NCBI RefSeq assembly: GCF_009767915.1
Contig: NZ_WSRP01000004.1
Span: 42,739 to 106,738, forward strand
Source: Parasutterella muris
Lineage (GTDB): Bacteria > Pseudomonadota > Gammaproteobacteria > Burkholderiales > Burkholderiaceae_F
DNA: 64,000 bases
Direction: 5' to 3'
The notes beneath the pieces are model-generated. The model had not been told where the DNA came from, searched no databases, and saw only the letters and a program-made list of their open reading frames with translations. A program made the translations under genes and the position numbers. Shown here in pieces: positions 20,430 to 29,448 of the stretch (position 1 is its first letter; the number at the start of each line of letters is the position of its first letter).

Positions 20430-21616
20430 AGACTTTTCTTAGCTTCCTGAATCTTGTCGAGGAAGTGGTTGAAGAGATCCTGAATATCGTGCGGTCCGGG
20501 GCTCGCTTCCGGGTGTCCCTGGAAGCAGAAAACCGGCGCGTCTGTCAGCTCGAAGCCCTGCAGAGAGCCGTCAAAAAGTGAGCGGTGCGTCACTTTCACG
20601 TTCTCGGGCAGTGTATCGGCGTCCACCATGAAGCCGTGGTTCTGGCTGGTGATATAGACACGCTTGGTTTCGAGATCAACGACCGGATGGTTCGCGCCGT
20701 GGTGACCGAACTTCATCTTGAGTGTTCGGCCGCCGCAGGCAAGACCCAGGATCTGGTGCCCGAGGCAGATGCCAAAGAGCGGAATGCGCGCGGCAATCGC
20801 TTTCTGAGCCACTTCAATCGCAAAATCGCACGGTTCGGGGTCTCCCGGACCGTTTGAAAGGAAAATACCGTCAGGATTGACTTCCATCGCTTCTTCAAAT
20901 GTTGTCTTAGCCGGCACGACGACCACATGGACACCGCGATCGGCTAAAAGACGAAGGATGTTTTCCTTGATACCGAAATCCCATGCCACTACGGTGTAGG
21001 GATATTCCTCGGGCTGGAAGGAGCCGGGGCGGCCGTAGCCGTTATCCATGCGCCATGTTCCTTCGCCCCATTCGTAGCGGTAGGTGGTGCTGACCTGACT
21101 GGCGAGTTCCTGACCAACCATACGCGGCGCCTCAGCTGCCGCTTTGGCAGCCTCCGCGATCTGCGCTTCGGTGAGTTTGCCGCAAGCCGCAGCGACAATG
21201 CATCCGGGCTGAGCGCCCTTCGTTCTGAGAATTCGCGTCAGGCGTCTTGTGTCGACTTCGGCGATCGCCACAATGCCGTTCTGTTTGAGATATTCGCCGA
21301 GGCTTCGCTGGCTTCGCCAGTTGGAAACCACCGGGGATTCGCTGCGAATCACCAGTCCGGCGACATGAACATCGGAAGACTCGACGTCTTCCTGATTAAC
21401 TCCGACATTACCAATGTGCGGATAAGTTAATGTAACTATTTGACCTGTATAAGAGGGATCTGTGAGGATTTCCTGGTAGCCGGTCATCGCTGTGTTAAAA
21501 ACCACTTCTCCGACAGTCATGCCGGGAACTCCGACCGACCGGCCTATAAAAACAGCTCCGTCCGCAAGCACTAAGGCTGCTTCGGGTCGGGTGTCATCAA
21601 TTAGTTTTGTTTTCAC
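20426..21616 (-). CDS. carA: Carbamoyl-phosphate synthase small subunit
   Basis: CarA is the glutaminase that supplies ammonia to CarB. The 396-residue product has the N-terminal CarA domain ([20 protein letters not shown], 36-55) and a class I amidotransferase domain. The nucleophile is Cys284 in [12 protein letters not shown], with the His368/Glu370 pair in [13 protein letters not shown]. It is the first gene of carA-gmhA-carB-argF. The 289-base region upstream, shared with divergent tal, should contain its promoter; I did not find a convincing leader peptide or arginine-repressor box there. Confidence 0.97.
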   Translation of the reverse strand: MKTKLIDDTRPEAALVLADGAVFIGRSVGVPGMTVGEVVFNTAMTGYQEILTDPSYTGQIVTLTYPHIGNVGVNQEDVESSDVHVAGLVIRSESPVVSNWRSQRSLGEYLKQNGIVAIAEVDTRRLTRILRTKGAQPGCIVAAACGKLTEAQIAEAAKAAAEAPRMVGQELASQVSTTYRYEWGEGTWRMDNGYGRPGSFQPEEYPYTVVAWDFGIKENILRLLADRGVHVVVVPAKTTFEEAMEVNPDGIFLSNGPGDPEPCDFAIEVAQKAIAARIPLFGICLGHQILGLACGGRTLKMKFGHHGANHPVVDLETKRVYITSQNHGFMVDADTLPENVKVTHRSLFDGSLQGFELTDAPVFCFQGHPEASPGPHDIQDLFNHFLDKIQEAKKSL

Positions 21617-21839
21617 TATGACTCCGTATCACCATCGAGACGCCGTTTCGGTCCCGATCGCATTTGTTGAGATTGCGTCAGCCGAAGCTCATTCTCCGAC
21701 TAAACTTTTTGATTATATCAATGCAATTTACGTGCCTTTATGCCTCTCAGTACTGTTTTTACGGAGTCTTCACCAAGGCTTTCCCGCATCCTTGAGAACG
21801 CACTCTAAGCAGTCCGGAGGTATCTCTTTGATTTCATCT

Positions 21840-21848
21840 GTGATAATC
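21840..21848 (+). promoter_or_regulatory. Possible extended -10 element for tal
   Basis: TGTGATAAT resembles an extended -10 (TGnTATAAT). There is no recognisable -35 seventeen bases upstream. It lies 57 bases before the tal start in the carA-tal divergent gap. Confidence 0.25.
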
Positions 21849-21905
21849 TGCTTAGATTAATTGCATTTTGGCTGACTATTCAGCGTATCTGAAGAACATA
21901 AAATC

Positions 21906-22871
21906 ATGAAACAGGTTGACAAACTCTCATCCTTTACAACCATCGTCGCCGACACCGGCGACATCGCCTCCATCGCTAAGATTCAGCCTCAGGATGCGAC
22001 CACTAATCCTTCTCTTATTCTCAAGGCGGCCAATGTCGCTGATTATCAGCCGCTTCTTAATGAGGCCGCGCTCAGCGCCGAATCTCTTGAAGACGCCGCC
22101 GACCGAGTGCTGGTCAATTTCGGCTCTGAGATTCTCAAGCATGTGAAGGGACGTGTTTCCACAGAGGTCGACGCCTCTTTGTCTTTTGACACCGAAAAGA
22201 CCGTTGCGAAAGCGCGCCGCATTATCGCGCTCTATCAGGAAAAAGGCATCGGCAGAGGACGCGTACTTATTAAGATTGCTGCAACCTGGGAAGGCGTGCA
22301 GGCCGCCAAGGTTCTCGAAGAGGAAGGCATCCACTGCAACCTGACGCTGATTTTCTCGGCCGCTCAGGCTGAAATCGCAGCAAACGCCAAAGCGACTCTG
22401 ATTTCGCCATTTGTCGGCCGCATCTATGACTGGTACAAGAAAAAAGCCGGCGAAAGCTGGGTTGAATCCGAAAACCGCGGCGTGAACGACCCCGGCGTCA
22501 AGAGCGTGACAAACATCTTCCATCTGCTTAAAGGCATGGGATCCGAGACTCAGATCATGGGCGCGAGCTTCCGCAATAAGGATCAGATCATCGCGCTCGC
22601 GGGCTGCGACTTGCTGACGATCTCTCCTGCGCTCATTCAGGAGCTCTCTGAGAGTGAAGAAGCGTTTGAGCCGCAGCTTGACAAAGCCAAGGTACAGCCG
22701 CTCTGCCGCAAACCGATGACCGAATCCCAATGGCGTCTCGCCATGTGTGAGGACGAAATGGCGTCCTTCAAACTTGACGAAGGTATCCGAGCTTTCATGA
22801 AAGACACCATGAAGCTCAAAGAAATTCTTCGCAGCCTTGAAGCTGCCCGCGGCAAAGCGTGGGCAAATTAA
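21906..22871 (+). CDS. tal: Transaldolase (TalB type)
   Basis: Transaldolase moves a dihydroxyacetone unit between sugar phosphates in the non-oxidative pentose phosphate pathway. The 321-residue product matches long TalA/TalB enzymes, not the short fructose-6-phosphate aldolase-like group. DATTNPSLILKA (30-41) binds phosphate, Lys123 in RVLIKIAATWEG forms the Schiff base, and HCNLTLIFS follows. Besides making ribose 5-phosphate and erythrose 4-phosphate for the aromatic pathway encoded in this window, it interconverts sedoheptulose 7-phosphate, the GmhA substrate. The gene is alone on the plus strand, divergent from carA. Confidence 0.97.
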   Translation: MKQVDKLSSFTTIVADTGDIASIAKIQPQDATTNPSLILKAANVADYQPLLNEAALSAESLEDAADRVLVNFGSEILKHVKGRVSTEVDASLSFDTEKTVAKARRIIALYQEKGIGRGRVLIKIAATWEGVQAAKVLEEEGIHCNLTLIFSAAQAEIAANAKATLISPFVGRIYDWYKKKAGESWVESENRGVNDPGVKSVTNIFHLLKGMGSETQIMGASFRNKDQIIALAGCDLLTISPALIQELSESEEAFEPQLDKAKVQPLCRKPMTESQWRLAMCEDEMASFKLDEGIRAFMKDTMKLKEILRSLEAARGKAWAN

Positions 22872-22901
22872 GACAGCGATGCTCGTATTGAGGAGACTGA
22901 A

Positions 22902-23552
22902 TTGACAGAACAATCTCGGAAAGAACCGGCGAGCGGCTACGGCTCGCTGTTTCTGGTTTCCGCGCCGAGCGGAGCCGGCAAATCTTCGTTGGTCAACGCT
23001 CTGCTTGCTCAAATGCCCGACATCGCTTTATCGATTTCAACCACAACCCGCGCGCCGCGCCCGGGCGAAGTGAACGGGCGCGAATATCATTTTTCAACGG
23101 TTGAGGATTTCCTCGCCGCACGCGACAGAAACGAATTTTTAGAATGGGCCGAGGTTCACGGAAACTATTACGGCACTTCCCGCAAATGGATTGAAGACCG
23201 CATGCTCGCGGGCGGCGATGTGCTCCTGGAAATCGACTGGCAGGGCGCTCGCCAAGTGCGCAAGCATTTCCCGGAAGCGGTCAGCATCTTTATTCTCCCG
23301 CCCTCCATTCAGGCGCTGGAAGACCGCCTTCACAAGAGAGGTCAGGATTCCGAGACTACCATCACAAAACGCCTTTTGGGCGCGGGCGCAGAGATGGCTC
23401 ATGCCTCAGAATTCAATTACGTTATAATTAATAGAGTTTTTGAAGACGCGCTGAAGGAATTCAGCGCCATCGTTACAGCCAGCCGACTGCGATTTGATAA
23501 GCAGGCGGCTCGTTGTCGTGATGTTTTTATCCAGTTGGGTATTCCCGGCTGA
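22902..23552 (+). CDS. gmk: Guanylate kinase
   Basis: Gmk phosphorylates GMP to GDP. The 216-residue product has the P-loop [10 protein letters not shown] (20-29), the GMP-binding [19 protein letters not shown] and the Asp/Trp motif [12 protein letters not shown]. The start is TTG at 22902, preceded by AGGAG six bases upstream; the next in-frame ATG would remove the P-loop. It heads gmk-rpoZ-spoT, a widely conserved order that joins GTP supply, an RNA polymerase subunit and (p)ppGpp metabolism. Confidence 0.96.
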   Translation: MTEQSRKEPASGYGSLFLVSAPSGAGKSSLVNALLAQMPDIALSISTTTRAPRPGEVNGREYHFSTVEDFLAARDRNEFLEWAEVHGNYYGTSRKWIEDRMLAGGDVLLEIDWQGARQVRKHFPEAVSIFILPPSIQALEDRLHKRGQDSETTITKRLLGAGAEMAHASEFNYVIINRVFEDALKEFSAIVTASRLRFDKQAARCRDVFIQLGIPG

Positions 23553-23568
23553 ACATTGGATGAATTAA

Positions 23569-23769
23569 ATGGCACGTATTACAGTTGAAGATTGCTTAAA
23601 GAAGATCCCGAACCGTTTCCAGATGGTTCTTGTGGCTTCCGTCCGCGCCCGTCAGCTTTCTCAGGGACATGCGCCCAAGATCGAATGCAAGGACAAGGCC
23701 AGTGTTGCGGCGCTGCGTGAAATCGCAGAAGGCGTAACAGGATTGGAGATGCTGAGTCAGATAAAATAA
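23569..23769 (+). CDS. rpoZ: RNA polymerase omega subunit
   Basis: Omega wraps the beta-prime C-terminus and helps form the ppGpp site on RNA polymerase. The 66-residue product starts [17 protein letters not shown] and contains [13 protein letters not shown] and [13 protein letters not shown], all family-typical; E. coli omega is somewhat longer at the C-terminus. It lies 16 bases after gmk and is followed by a strong terminator, so spoT may rely on a separate promoter or on read-through. Confidence 0.96.
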   Translation: MARITVEDCLKKIPNRFQMVLVASVRARQLSQGHAPKIECKDKASVAALREIAEGVTGLEMLSQIK

Positions 23770-23790
23770 GGGTTTATCTGCATCGACGCC

Positions 23791-23821
23791 AAGGGTTCGG
23801 CAAGAGGCCGAACCCTTTTTT
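23791..23821 (+). terminator. Intrinsic terminator after rpoZ
   Basis: AAGGGTTCGG/CCGAACCCTT forms a perfect stem of 10 or more pairs around a short loop (23791-23816), followed by TTTTTTATT. It is one of the strongest terminators in the window. Confidence 0.9.
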
Positions 23822-23879
23822 ATTGGTCAATTGGTGCAGAATATAAGAAAACAACACTTCCAGCACAGGAGAGCAGCCC

Positions 23880-26198
23880 ATGGATCAAACCGGCAAGCCG
23901 CAGCGACAGAGTGTCGCCAAGAGAGCTGCAAATTTATTTAAGTCAGCTGTCGGGCTTACTACAGAAGAAAAGCCGGCAGTTCAGAAGGAGGAGAAACCTG
24001 TTTCCGAAGCGCTCGTCGTCGAGAAACTGAGTCCGGTCGCTTCTGCAAACAAACTTGCTGAGCGCTGCCGTCTTTACCTTTCTACTGCCGACGTCAACAA
24101 AATCAGAGAAGCATTCCGCTATGCGGACGAGGCACACCTTGGTCAGTTCAGAAACTCAGGCGCCCCCTACATTACGCATCCGATCGCTGTCGCGGAAATT
24201 CTTGCTTCCTGGCATTTGGACGCACAGGCCATTGAAGCGGGCCTTATGCATGACGTTCTTGAAGATACCGGCATCACAAAAATCGAGATGAGCGAAAAAT
24301 TCGGCGTTAAGGTCGCCGATCTCGTTGACGGTGTCTCAAAGCTCGACAAGCTCAAATTCTCTTCCAACGAAGAGGCCCAGGCGGAAAGTTTTCACAAGAT
24401 GCTGCTCGCGATGTCCAGGGACGTCCGCGTCATTCTCATCAAGCTAGCGGACCGCCTGCACAACATGCGTACGCTCGGCGCGGTCAAGCCGCATAAGAAA
24501 TTCCGCATCGCCAAAGAAACGATGGACATTTACGCGCCGATCGCAAGCCGACTCGGGCTGTACTCGGTCTACCGGGAACTCACCGACATGAGTTTCTCCT
24601 ACATGTATCCGATTCGATACAAAGTTCTGGAGAAAAAAGTTGAGGATGCTCGGGCTCGTAAGAAAAATCAGCTTGATCAGATTTTCCATGAAACCAGCGA
24701 CAAACTCGCCGAACGCAAGATCTCCGGCGAAGTCCAGGGCAAGAGCAAGGCACTCTGGCGCATTTACACCAAGATGAAAGAGCGCCACATCCACTTTAGC
24801 GAAGTGCTGGATGTGCATAGTTTCCGCGTACTGGTTTCAACTCGAGACGACTGCTATCGTGCGCTTGGCGTGATTCATGAACTCTTCAAGCCGGTTCCCG
24901 GCCGCGTCAAGGACTTTATCGCGATTCCGAAGGCGAACGGCTATCAGAGTCTGCACACCACGGTTATCGGTCCCGGCGGACTGATGGTGGAATTTCAGAT
25001 CCGCACCGAGGAGATGCACCACATTTGTGAAGACGGCATCACCGCCCACTGGCTCTATCGAGACCGTTCCCAGGCCGAAGCACTTCAGCGCTCGACTACC
25101 AACTGGCTGAACAGTCTGTTGGAGATTCAGAAGCAGAGCGGAACTTCGCTTGAATTCATGGAGAACATCAAGGTCGACATCTTCCCCGACCGAGTCTATG
25201 TATTCTCTCCGCAGGGCAAAATTATTCAGCTGCCGAAGGGCGCGACCGCGGTTGACTTCGCCTATCAGATCCACTCGGATTTGGGCAACTGCTGCGTCGG
25301 CTGTGAAATCAACGGAGAAAGAGCGCCGCTCACTCAGCAGCTGAAGAACGGCGAGATGATCAACATCATCAAGGGCGACAAGCCCACTCCCAATCCTTCC
25401 TGGCTGAGCAGCGTCAGAACCGGCCGAGCCCGAGCCGAGATTCGTCAGTACATGCGCTCGCTCTCTGCTGAGGGCAAGATCGAACTTGGCCGAGAACTGA
25501 TCGCGCGTCTTTCCAAGACACACCATCTGCCGATCTCTAAGGTTACGGATGAAGATTGGGAACGCGTCTGCAAGGCCAACGGTTTTGCTGATAAGAACGC
25601 GGTGCTCGAAGCAATCGGAAGCGGTCAGAAAGACAGTCTGCTGCTGGTGCATCAGCTCACTGCCCGTCATTCGCTGCGGAGCAAGGGCGAATCGCCCGAG
25701 CAAAGAGAGCTTGATCCGGTGCTGAATCTTAGGGGCAGAACCTGCAAACTTTCGCCCTGCTGCACTCCGGCGCGCGATGACGCGATTGTCGGTCACAATA
25801 TTAAAGCGACCAACACCGTACACATCCATCGCAAGGACTGCTCACACGTTCAGAGAGGTCTGAGAAGCGATCCGGAAACCTGGTCGGATTTCCAATGGAA
25901 TCCCCAGTATCACGAGGGCTTCCATATCAAGCTTGATATCGACATTACGGATATTCATTCGACACTGGAACAGATCACCGGCACGATCGCCAAGCAGGGA
26001 TCGAGCGTTACCGGTTTCTCCATGTCGACTCCGAGTCCCGACAGTGCCAAAGTTGAGATCACGGTGCTGGTTAAAGACACGAATCATCTCTCCAAGATCA
26101 TCAATGCGATTCGCGCCATTGAAACGGTTCGTGTTGTCAGCCGTCATCTTGAAGCCGATATCAACACAAAACCTGTGGATGTCGAAGCGGACGAATAA
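23880..26198 (+). CDS. spoT: Bifunctional (p)ppGpp synthetase/hydrolase SpoT
   Basis: The 772-residue RelA/SpoT homologue carries an N-terminal extension of about 55 residues. The hydrolase domain keeps its HD pair in GLMHDVLEDT (H124, D125). The synthetase domain has RVKDFIAIPKANGYQSLH with RVKD at 342-345; the RxKD motif is typical of bifunctional enzymes, whereas synthetase-only RelA has ExDD. A TGS domain lies at about 433-495, a zinc-finger/helical region follows with SPCCTP, and an ACT domain closes the protein (about 700-772). It follows gmk-rpoZ, the standard SpoT location. Both activities are expected. Confidence 0.96.
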   Translation: MDQTGKPQRQSVAKRAANLFKSAVGLTTEEKPAVQKEEKPVSEALVVEKLSPVASANKLAERCRLYLSTADVNKIREAFRYADEAHLGQFRNSGAPYITHPIAVAEILASWHLDAQAIEAGLMHDVLEDTGITKIEMSEKFGVKVADLVDGVSKLDKLKFSSNEEAQAESFHKMLLAMSRDVRVILIKLADRLHNMRTLGAVKPHKKFRIAKETMDIYAPIASRLGLYSVYRELTDMSFSYMYPIRYKVLEKKVEDARARKKNQLDQIFHETSDKLAERKISGEVQGKSKALWRIYTKMKERHIHFSEVLDVHSFRVLVSTRDDCYRALGVIHELFKPVPGRVKDFIAIPKANGYQSLHTTVIGPGGLMVEFQIRTEEMHHICEDGITAHWLYRDRSQAEALQRSTTNWLNSLLEIQKQSGTSLEFMENIKVDIFPDRVYVFSPQGKIIQLPKGATAVDFAYQIHSDLGNCCVGCEINGERAPLTQQLKNGEMINIIKGDKPTPNPSWLSSVRTGRARAEIRQYMRSLSAEGKIELGRELIARLSKTHHLPISKVTDEDWERVCKANGFADKNAVLEAIGSGQKDSLLLVHQLTARHSLRSKGESPEQRELDPVLNLRGRTCKLSPCCTPARDDAIVGHNIKATNTVHIHRKDCSHVQRGLRSDPETWSDFQWNPQYHEGFHIKLDIDITDIHSTLEQITGTIAKQGSSVTGFSMSTPSPDSAKVEITVLVKDTNHLSKIINAIRAIETVRVVSRHLEADINTKPVDVEADE

Positions 26199-26212
26199 TC
26201 TTTTCTTTCTTG

Positions 26213-26251
26213 AAAAAGGCCGCTGCCAATTTTGGCAAGCGGCCTTTTTTT
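26213..26251. terminator. Bidirectional terminator between spoT and ansB
   Basis: AAGGCCGCTGCC pairs with GGCAAGCGGCCTT (one bulge) around AATTTT, with five A before and seven T after. It can end transcripts from both converging genes. Confidence 0.9.
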
Positions 26252-26320
26252 GATTTCAGAATCGAGCCGAAACTGTGCGGGAGCCCTCCTTTAAGCACTT
26301 ATCCGGCCGGATTTCCAGTC

Positions 26321-27364
26321 TTAGTACTGGTCAAAGTTCTTCTGGATTTCTTTCGGATCCTTTGTCTGAGTCAGAGAGAGCATCAGGAGAACACGAGCTT
26401 TCTGAGGATTCAGAGAGCCGGAAGAAACAAAGCCGTACTTCGCGTCATCAACTTCTGCGTCCTTAGTTGTGGAACCGGTCGGAACACGAGAAGAACGAAC
26501 GATCGCGATGCCGTTCTTAGCCGCTTTCTCGATGATCGGGAAAGTGGACTGATGGAGGTTGCCGTTGCCGACACCGGCGGTCACAATACCGTCGTACTTG
26601 GCGTCTACCAGAGCCTGGGCCTGAACGCCTTCAACACCGGCGTGCTGATAAACGATGCCGACCTTCGGCAGTTTGTCGAGCTTGCTGACATCAAACGGAG
26701 TCTGTGTTGTGTGTTTTGTCACAGGAGCTGCGTCCCAAAGAACTTTGCCGTTGTGGATCGTAGCGAGCTGACCGGCATTCGGGCTTTGGAAGGTTTCTAC
26801 ACCGGTTGTGTTGGTCTTCATAACATCGCGGGCACCCAGAACTCGGTCATTCATCACAACCATCACGCCTTTGCCTTTAGCGGTAGGATCAGCAGCGACG
26901 GCAACCGCGTTGTAGAGATTGGCAGGACCGTCAGCGGAGAGGGCGTTGGAAGGACGCATCGCGCCAACGAGAACGATCGGCTTGTCGCACTTAGCGGTCA
27001 GGTTCAGGAAGTAAGCGGTTTCTTCCATCGTGTCTGTGCCGTGTGTAATTACAAAACCATCTTTTTTAGCGCATTCGGCATTAATTTTCTTAGCAAGTGT
27101 GAGCCAAACCTGATCGCTCATATCCTGTGAACCGATCTGAGCGACCTGTTCGCTGGAAACGTTTGCGACGTTCGCAAGTTCCGGAACGGCCTGAACCAGC
27201 GCATTGACACCGACTTTAGCTGCGGAGTAGCTGGTCTGATCAGCGGCCTTGGCCTGACCTGCGATCGTACCGCCTGTGGCGTAAACAGCAACTTCAGGCT
27301 GAGCGGCGGCAGCGGCCGCACAGACAGCGGCTAAAGATGCGGCGGCAATAGTTTTTAATAACAT
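26321..27364 (-). CDS. ansB: Periplasmic type II L-asparaginase
   Basis: It hydrolyses asparagine to aspartate and ammonia outside the cytoplasm. The 347-residue product has a Sec signal peptide (about 1-21, Ala-rich, cleaving near AAAAQP). The catalytic Thr30 lies in YATGGTIAG, and THGTDTMEET (108-117) gives the second Thr111/Asp112 pair; MRPSNALSADGPANLYNAV is the family signature around the catalytic Lys region. High-affinity type II enzymes are the exported ones, which fits the signal. The gene stands alone with about 375 bases of AT-rich sequence upstream. In an asaccharolytic gut bacterium it could feed aspartate to fumarate respiration (inference). Confidence 0.95.
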   Translation of the reverse strand: MLLKTIAAASLAAVCAAAAAAQPEVAVYATGGTIAGQAKAADQTSYSAAKVGVNALVQAVPELANVANVSSEQVAQIGSQDMSDQVWLTLAKKINAECAKKDGFVITHGTDTMEETAYFLNLTAKCDKPIVLVGAMRPSNALSADGPANLYNAVAVAADPTAKGKGVMVVMNDRVLGARDVMKTNTTGVETFQSPNAGQLATIHNGKVLWDAAPVTKHTTQTPFDVSKLDKLPKVGIVYQHAGVEGVQAQALVDAKYDGIVTAGVGNGNLHQSTFPIIEKAAKNGIAIVRSSRVPTGSTTKDAEVDDAKYGFVSSGSLNPQKARVLLMLSLTQTKDPKEIQKNFDQY

Positions 27365-27691
27365 TGTGTTCTCCTCTAAACGATTGAATAATCAAAGCTT
27401 CTAAGTGGTCATAAGCTTCGTTTTCAACTAATACAAGAATTTGGTATTAGTACGGGTAATTGTAATTAATTCTTTCAAAAAGAATATCCCCGTTTTTAGT
27501 GTTTACCTTAGTAAATATAATGACAAGTAATTCTATTAATAGCGTATTTACGTTATATATTTATATTTTCTGCGCCATATTCCTAAGAATTTAGTTTTTC
27601 TTTTATTCAAAATTCAAACAAAACGGTCTGAAATCTCTTCGAACAGATTCCGTGCGCTACGCAATAAAGTGAAGCTTGCAGACAGAAAAAA
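27365..27691. other. AT-rich intergenic region upstream of ansB
   Basis: This stretch of over 300 bases has no supportable ORF. It is markedly richer in A and T than its surroundings, especially 27440-27600, and must hold the ansB promoter. Several TATA-like hexamers occur, but none pairs with a good -35, so I do not name one. I see no FNR-type palindrome. Confidence 0.5.
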
Positions 27692-27726
27692 AGCATGAGC
27701 GGCTTTTGGCCATTCATGCTCTTTTT
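27684..27726. terminator. Terminator of the ABC importer operon, symmetric
   Basis: AGCATGA (27692-27698) pairs with TCATGCT (27714-27720) with a GGC/GCC inner helix. On the minus strand seven T follow; on the plus strand CTTTTTG follows. It lies 16 bases after the permease stop. Confidence 0.8.
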
Positions 27727-27741
27727 GTGAATTTACACGAG

Positions 27742-28575
27742 TTAGAGTTTTTCGCTCTTACCGCCCTTAGGCTGCCATCTCATGTAATGATGCTCAGCAA
27801 GCGACACCGCCCAGTCAAGCACCAAAGCAAAGCCGGTCAGCACCAGAATACCCGCCATAACGGTATTGATATCGAAGGTACTTTCGGCCTGAAGAATAAG
27901 ATAGCCGACACCGCTGGCAGAGCCTAAGTATTCGCCGACCACCGCACCAACGAAAGCCATACCGACGGAAGAATGCAGTGAAGAGAACACCCAGCTTGTC
28001 GCACTCGGAAGATAAACGTAGCGCAGAAGCTGACTCTTATTGGCGCCGAGCATTCTCGCGCTCGCCAAAACGTTCGGACTGACTTCACGCACGCCCTGAT
28101 AAACGTTAAAGAACACAATGAAAAATACGAGCGTAATACCGAGCGCGACCTTAGAGCCAATGCCCAAGCCGAACCATACGCCGAAGATCGGGGCCAAAAT
28201 CACGCGGGGCATCGAGTTCAGACCCTTGATATAGGGATCCGCAATCGCCGCGGCTGTGGGAGCAAGCGCAAGCCAAAGTCCGATGAAAAGGCCGGCAATG
28301 GTACCAAACGCAAACGCCAGAACGGTTTCTGTCAGCGTGACCCAAAGATTGGGATAGATTTCATAGTTTACGAAGAACCAATCCCAAATCACCTTAAAGA
28401 TCTGAACAGGTTCGCCAAAGAAGAAAGCGGCCTGATTTTCATCCTCAAACATGAAGGGCGGAACAAGACCCGGCTTGGTCATCAGCCACCAGAAGAAGAA
28501 AATCGCAACTAAAAGAAACAGCTGACAAGTCACCAGCTTGGTACGAGACTGAAGAATGGTTGTATGTTTTGTCAT
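27742..28575 (-). CDS. ABC importer permease, SsuC/TauC family
   Basis: The 277-residue inner-membrane protein belongs to the binding-protein-dependent permeases of the nitrate/sulfonate/taurine group. Hydrophobic helices lie at about 14-32, 82-110, 125-160 and 198-255. The ATPase-docking EAA loop is EVSPNVLASARMLGANKSQL (163-182). It starts 1 base after the ATPase stop codon and is last in the operon. The substrate cannot be told from sequence; aliphatic sulfonates, taurine, nitrate and pyrimidine precursors are all transported by relatives. Confidence 0.9.
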   Translation of the reverse strand: MTKHTTILQSRTKLVTCQLFLLVAIFFFWWLMTKPGLVPPFMFEDENQAAFFFGEPVQIFKVIWDWFFVNYEIYPNLWVTLTETVLAFAFGTIAGLFIGLWLALAPTAAAIADPYIKGLNSMPRVILAPIFGVWFGLGIGSKVALGITLVFFIVFFNVYQGVREVSPNVLASARMLGANKSQLLRYVYLPSATSWVFSSLHSSVGMAFVGAVVGEYLGSASGVGYLILQAESTFDINTVMAGILVLTGFALVLDWAVSLAEHHYMRWQPKGGKSEKL

Positions 28576-28576
28576 T

Positions 28577-29386
28577 TTATTTCACCCTGTTTCTCATGTT
28601 CTCATAGCCCTTGAGCACTTCTTCTCTCAAGTCGGCCCAGATGGCGTTATGCAGTTCTATAAAGCGCGGCGTGACTCGAACTTCTGCCACATCACGCGGA
28701 CGAGCGATGTCAATGTAGAACTCGCCGATCGGGTGAGAACCCGGGCCGGCCGAGAAGACGACGACTCGGTCGGAGATAGAGATCGCCTCATCAAGGTCGT
28801 GGGTAATAAAAAGTACCGCTTTTTTCTTCTGTGCCCAGAGTTCAAGCACTTCGTTTTCCATCAGCTGACGCGTCTGAATATCGAGCGCTGAGAACGGCTC
28901 ATCCATCAAAATGATGTCCGGATCCATAATCAGCGTCTGAGCGAGCGCGACGCGCTTGCGCATACCGCCGGAGAGCTGATGCGGGTATCTGTTTTCAAAA
29001 CCGCTCAAGCCCACACGGGAAAGCCAGTGCTTGGCCATCTCATGGCGTTCTTTCTCCGCAACTCCTTTGAACTGAAGGCCTGCGGAGACATTGTCAATCG
29101 CGGTTCTCCAGGGCATCAGGGCTTCGGCCTGAAACATGTAGCCTGCTCTTTTATTAAGGCTCTGCAGTTCTTCTCCGAAAACCTTGACCGTGCCTTTTGA
29201 CGGGGAAAGCAGGCCTGCGGCCATATTCAAAATCGTTGATTTGCCGCAGCCGGTCGGACCGACTACGCTGACGAATTCTCCGTCGCCAATCGTCAGATTG
29301 ACATCGCGGACTGCTGTGTAGTGCTTATTGTCATCAGAGACAAAACTGCAGGTTACGTCAGTAAATTCCAATGCGGGTTGAGTCAT
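28577..29386 (-). CDS. ABC importer ATPase, SsuB/TauB family
   Basis: The 269-residue product carries Walker A GPTGCGKST (43-51), the Q-loop in MFQAEALMPW, the signature LSGGM (138-142), Walker B ILMDEP (159-164) followed by FSALD, and the switch His in FITHDLDEA. These features and the length fit the SsuB/TauB/NrtD group. It sits between the binding-protein and permease genes and powers uptake through the permease. Confidence 0.93.
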   Translation of the reverse strand: MTQPALEFTDVTCSFVSDDNKHYTAVRDVNLTIGDGEFVSVVGPTGCGKSTILNMAAGLLSPSKGTVKVFGEELQSLNKRAGYMFQAEALMPWRTAIDNVSAGLQFKGVAEKERHEMAKHWLSRVGLSGFENRYPHQLSGGMRKRVALAQTLIMDPDIILMDEPFSALDIQTRQLMENEVLELWAQKKKAVLFITHDLDEAISISDRVVVFSAGPGSHPIGEFYIDIARPRDVAEVRVTPRFIELHNAIWADLREEVLKGYENMRNRVK

Positions 29387-29415
29387 TTTATTCGTTCTTA
29401 TCTAATAAACAGGAC

Positions 29416-29436
29416 GGAGCTCGGAACCCGAGCTCC
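29416..29436 (-). other. Perfect intercistronic hairpin between binding-protein and ATPase genes
   Basis: GGAGCTCGG (29416-29424) pairs perfectly with CCGAGCTCC (29428-29436) around a 3-nt loop. No T-run follows. Such hairpins commonly protect the upstream mRNA from 3' decay, which would make binding protein in excess over ATPase and permease (inference). Confidence 0.6.
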
Positions 29437-29448
29437 ACATTCGCTATT

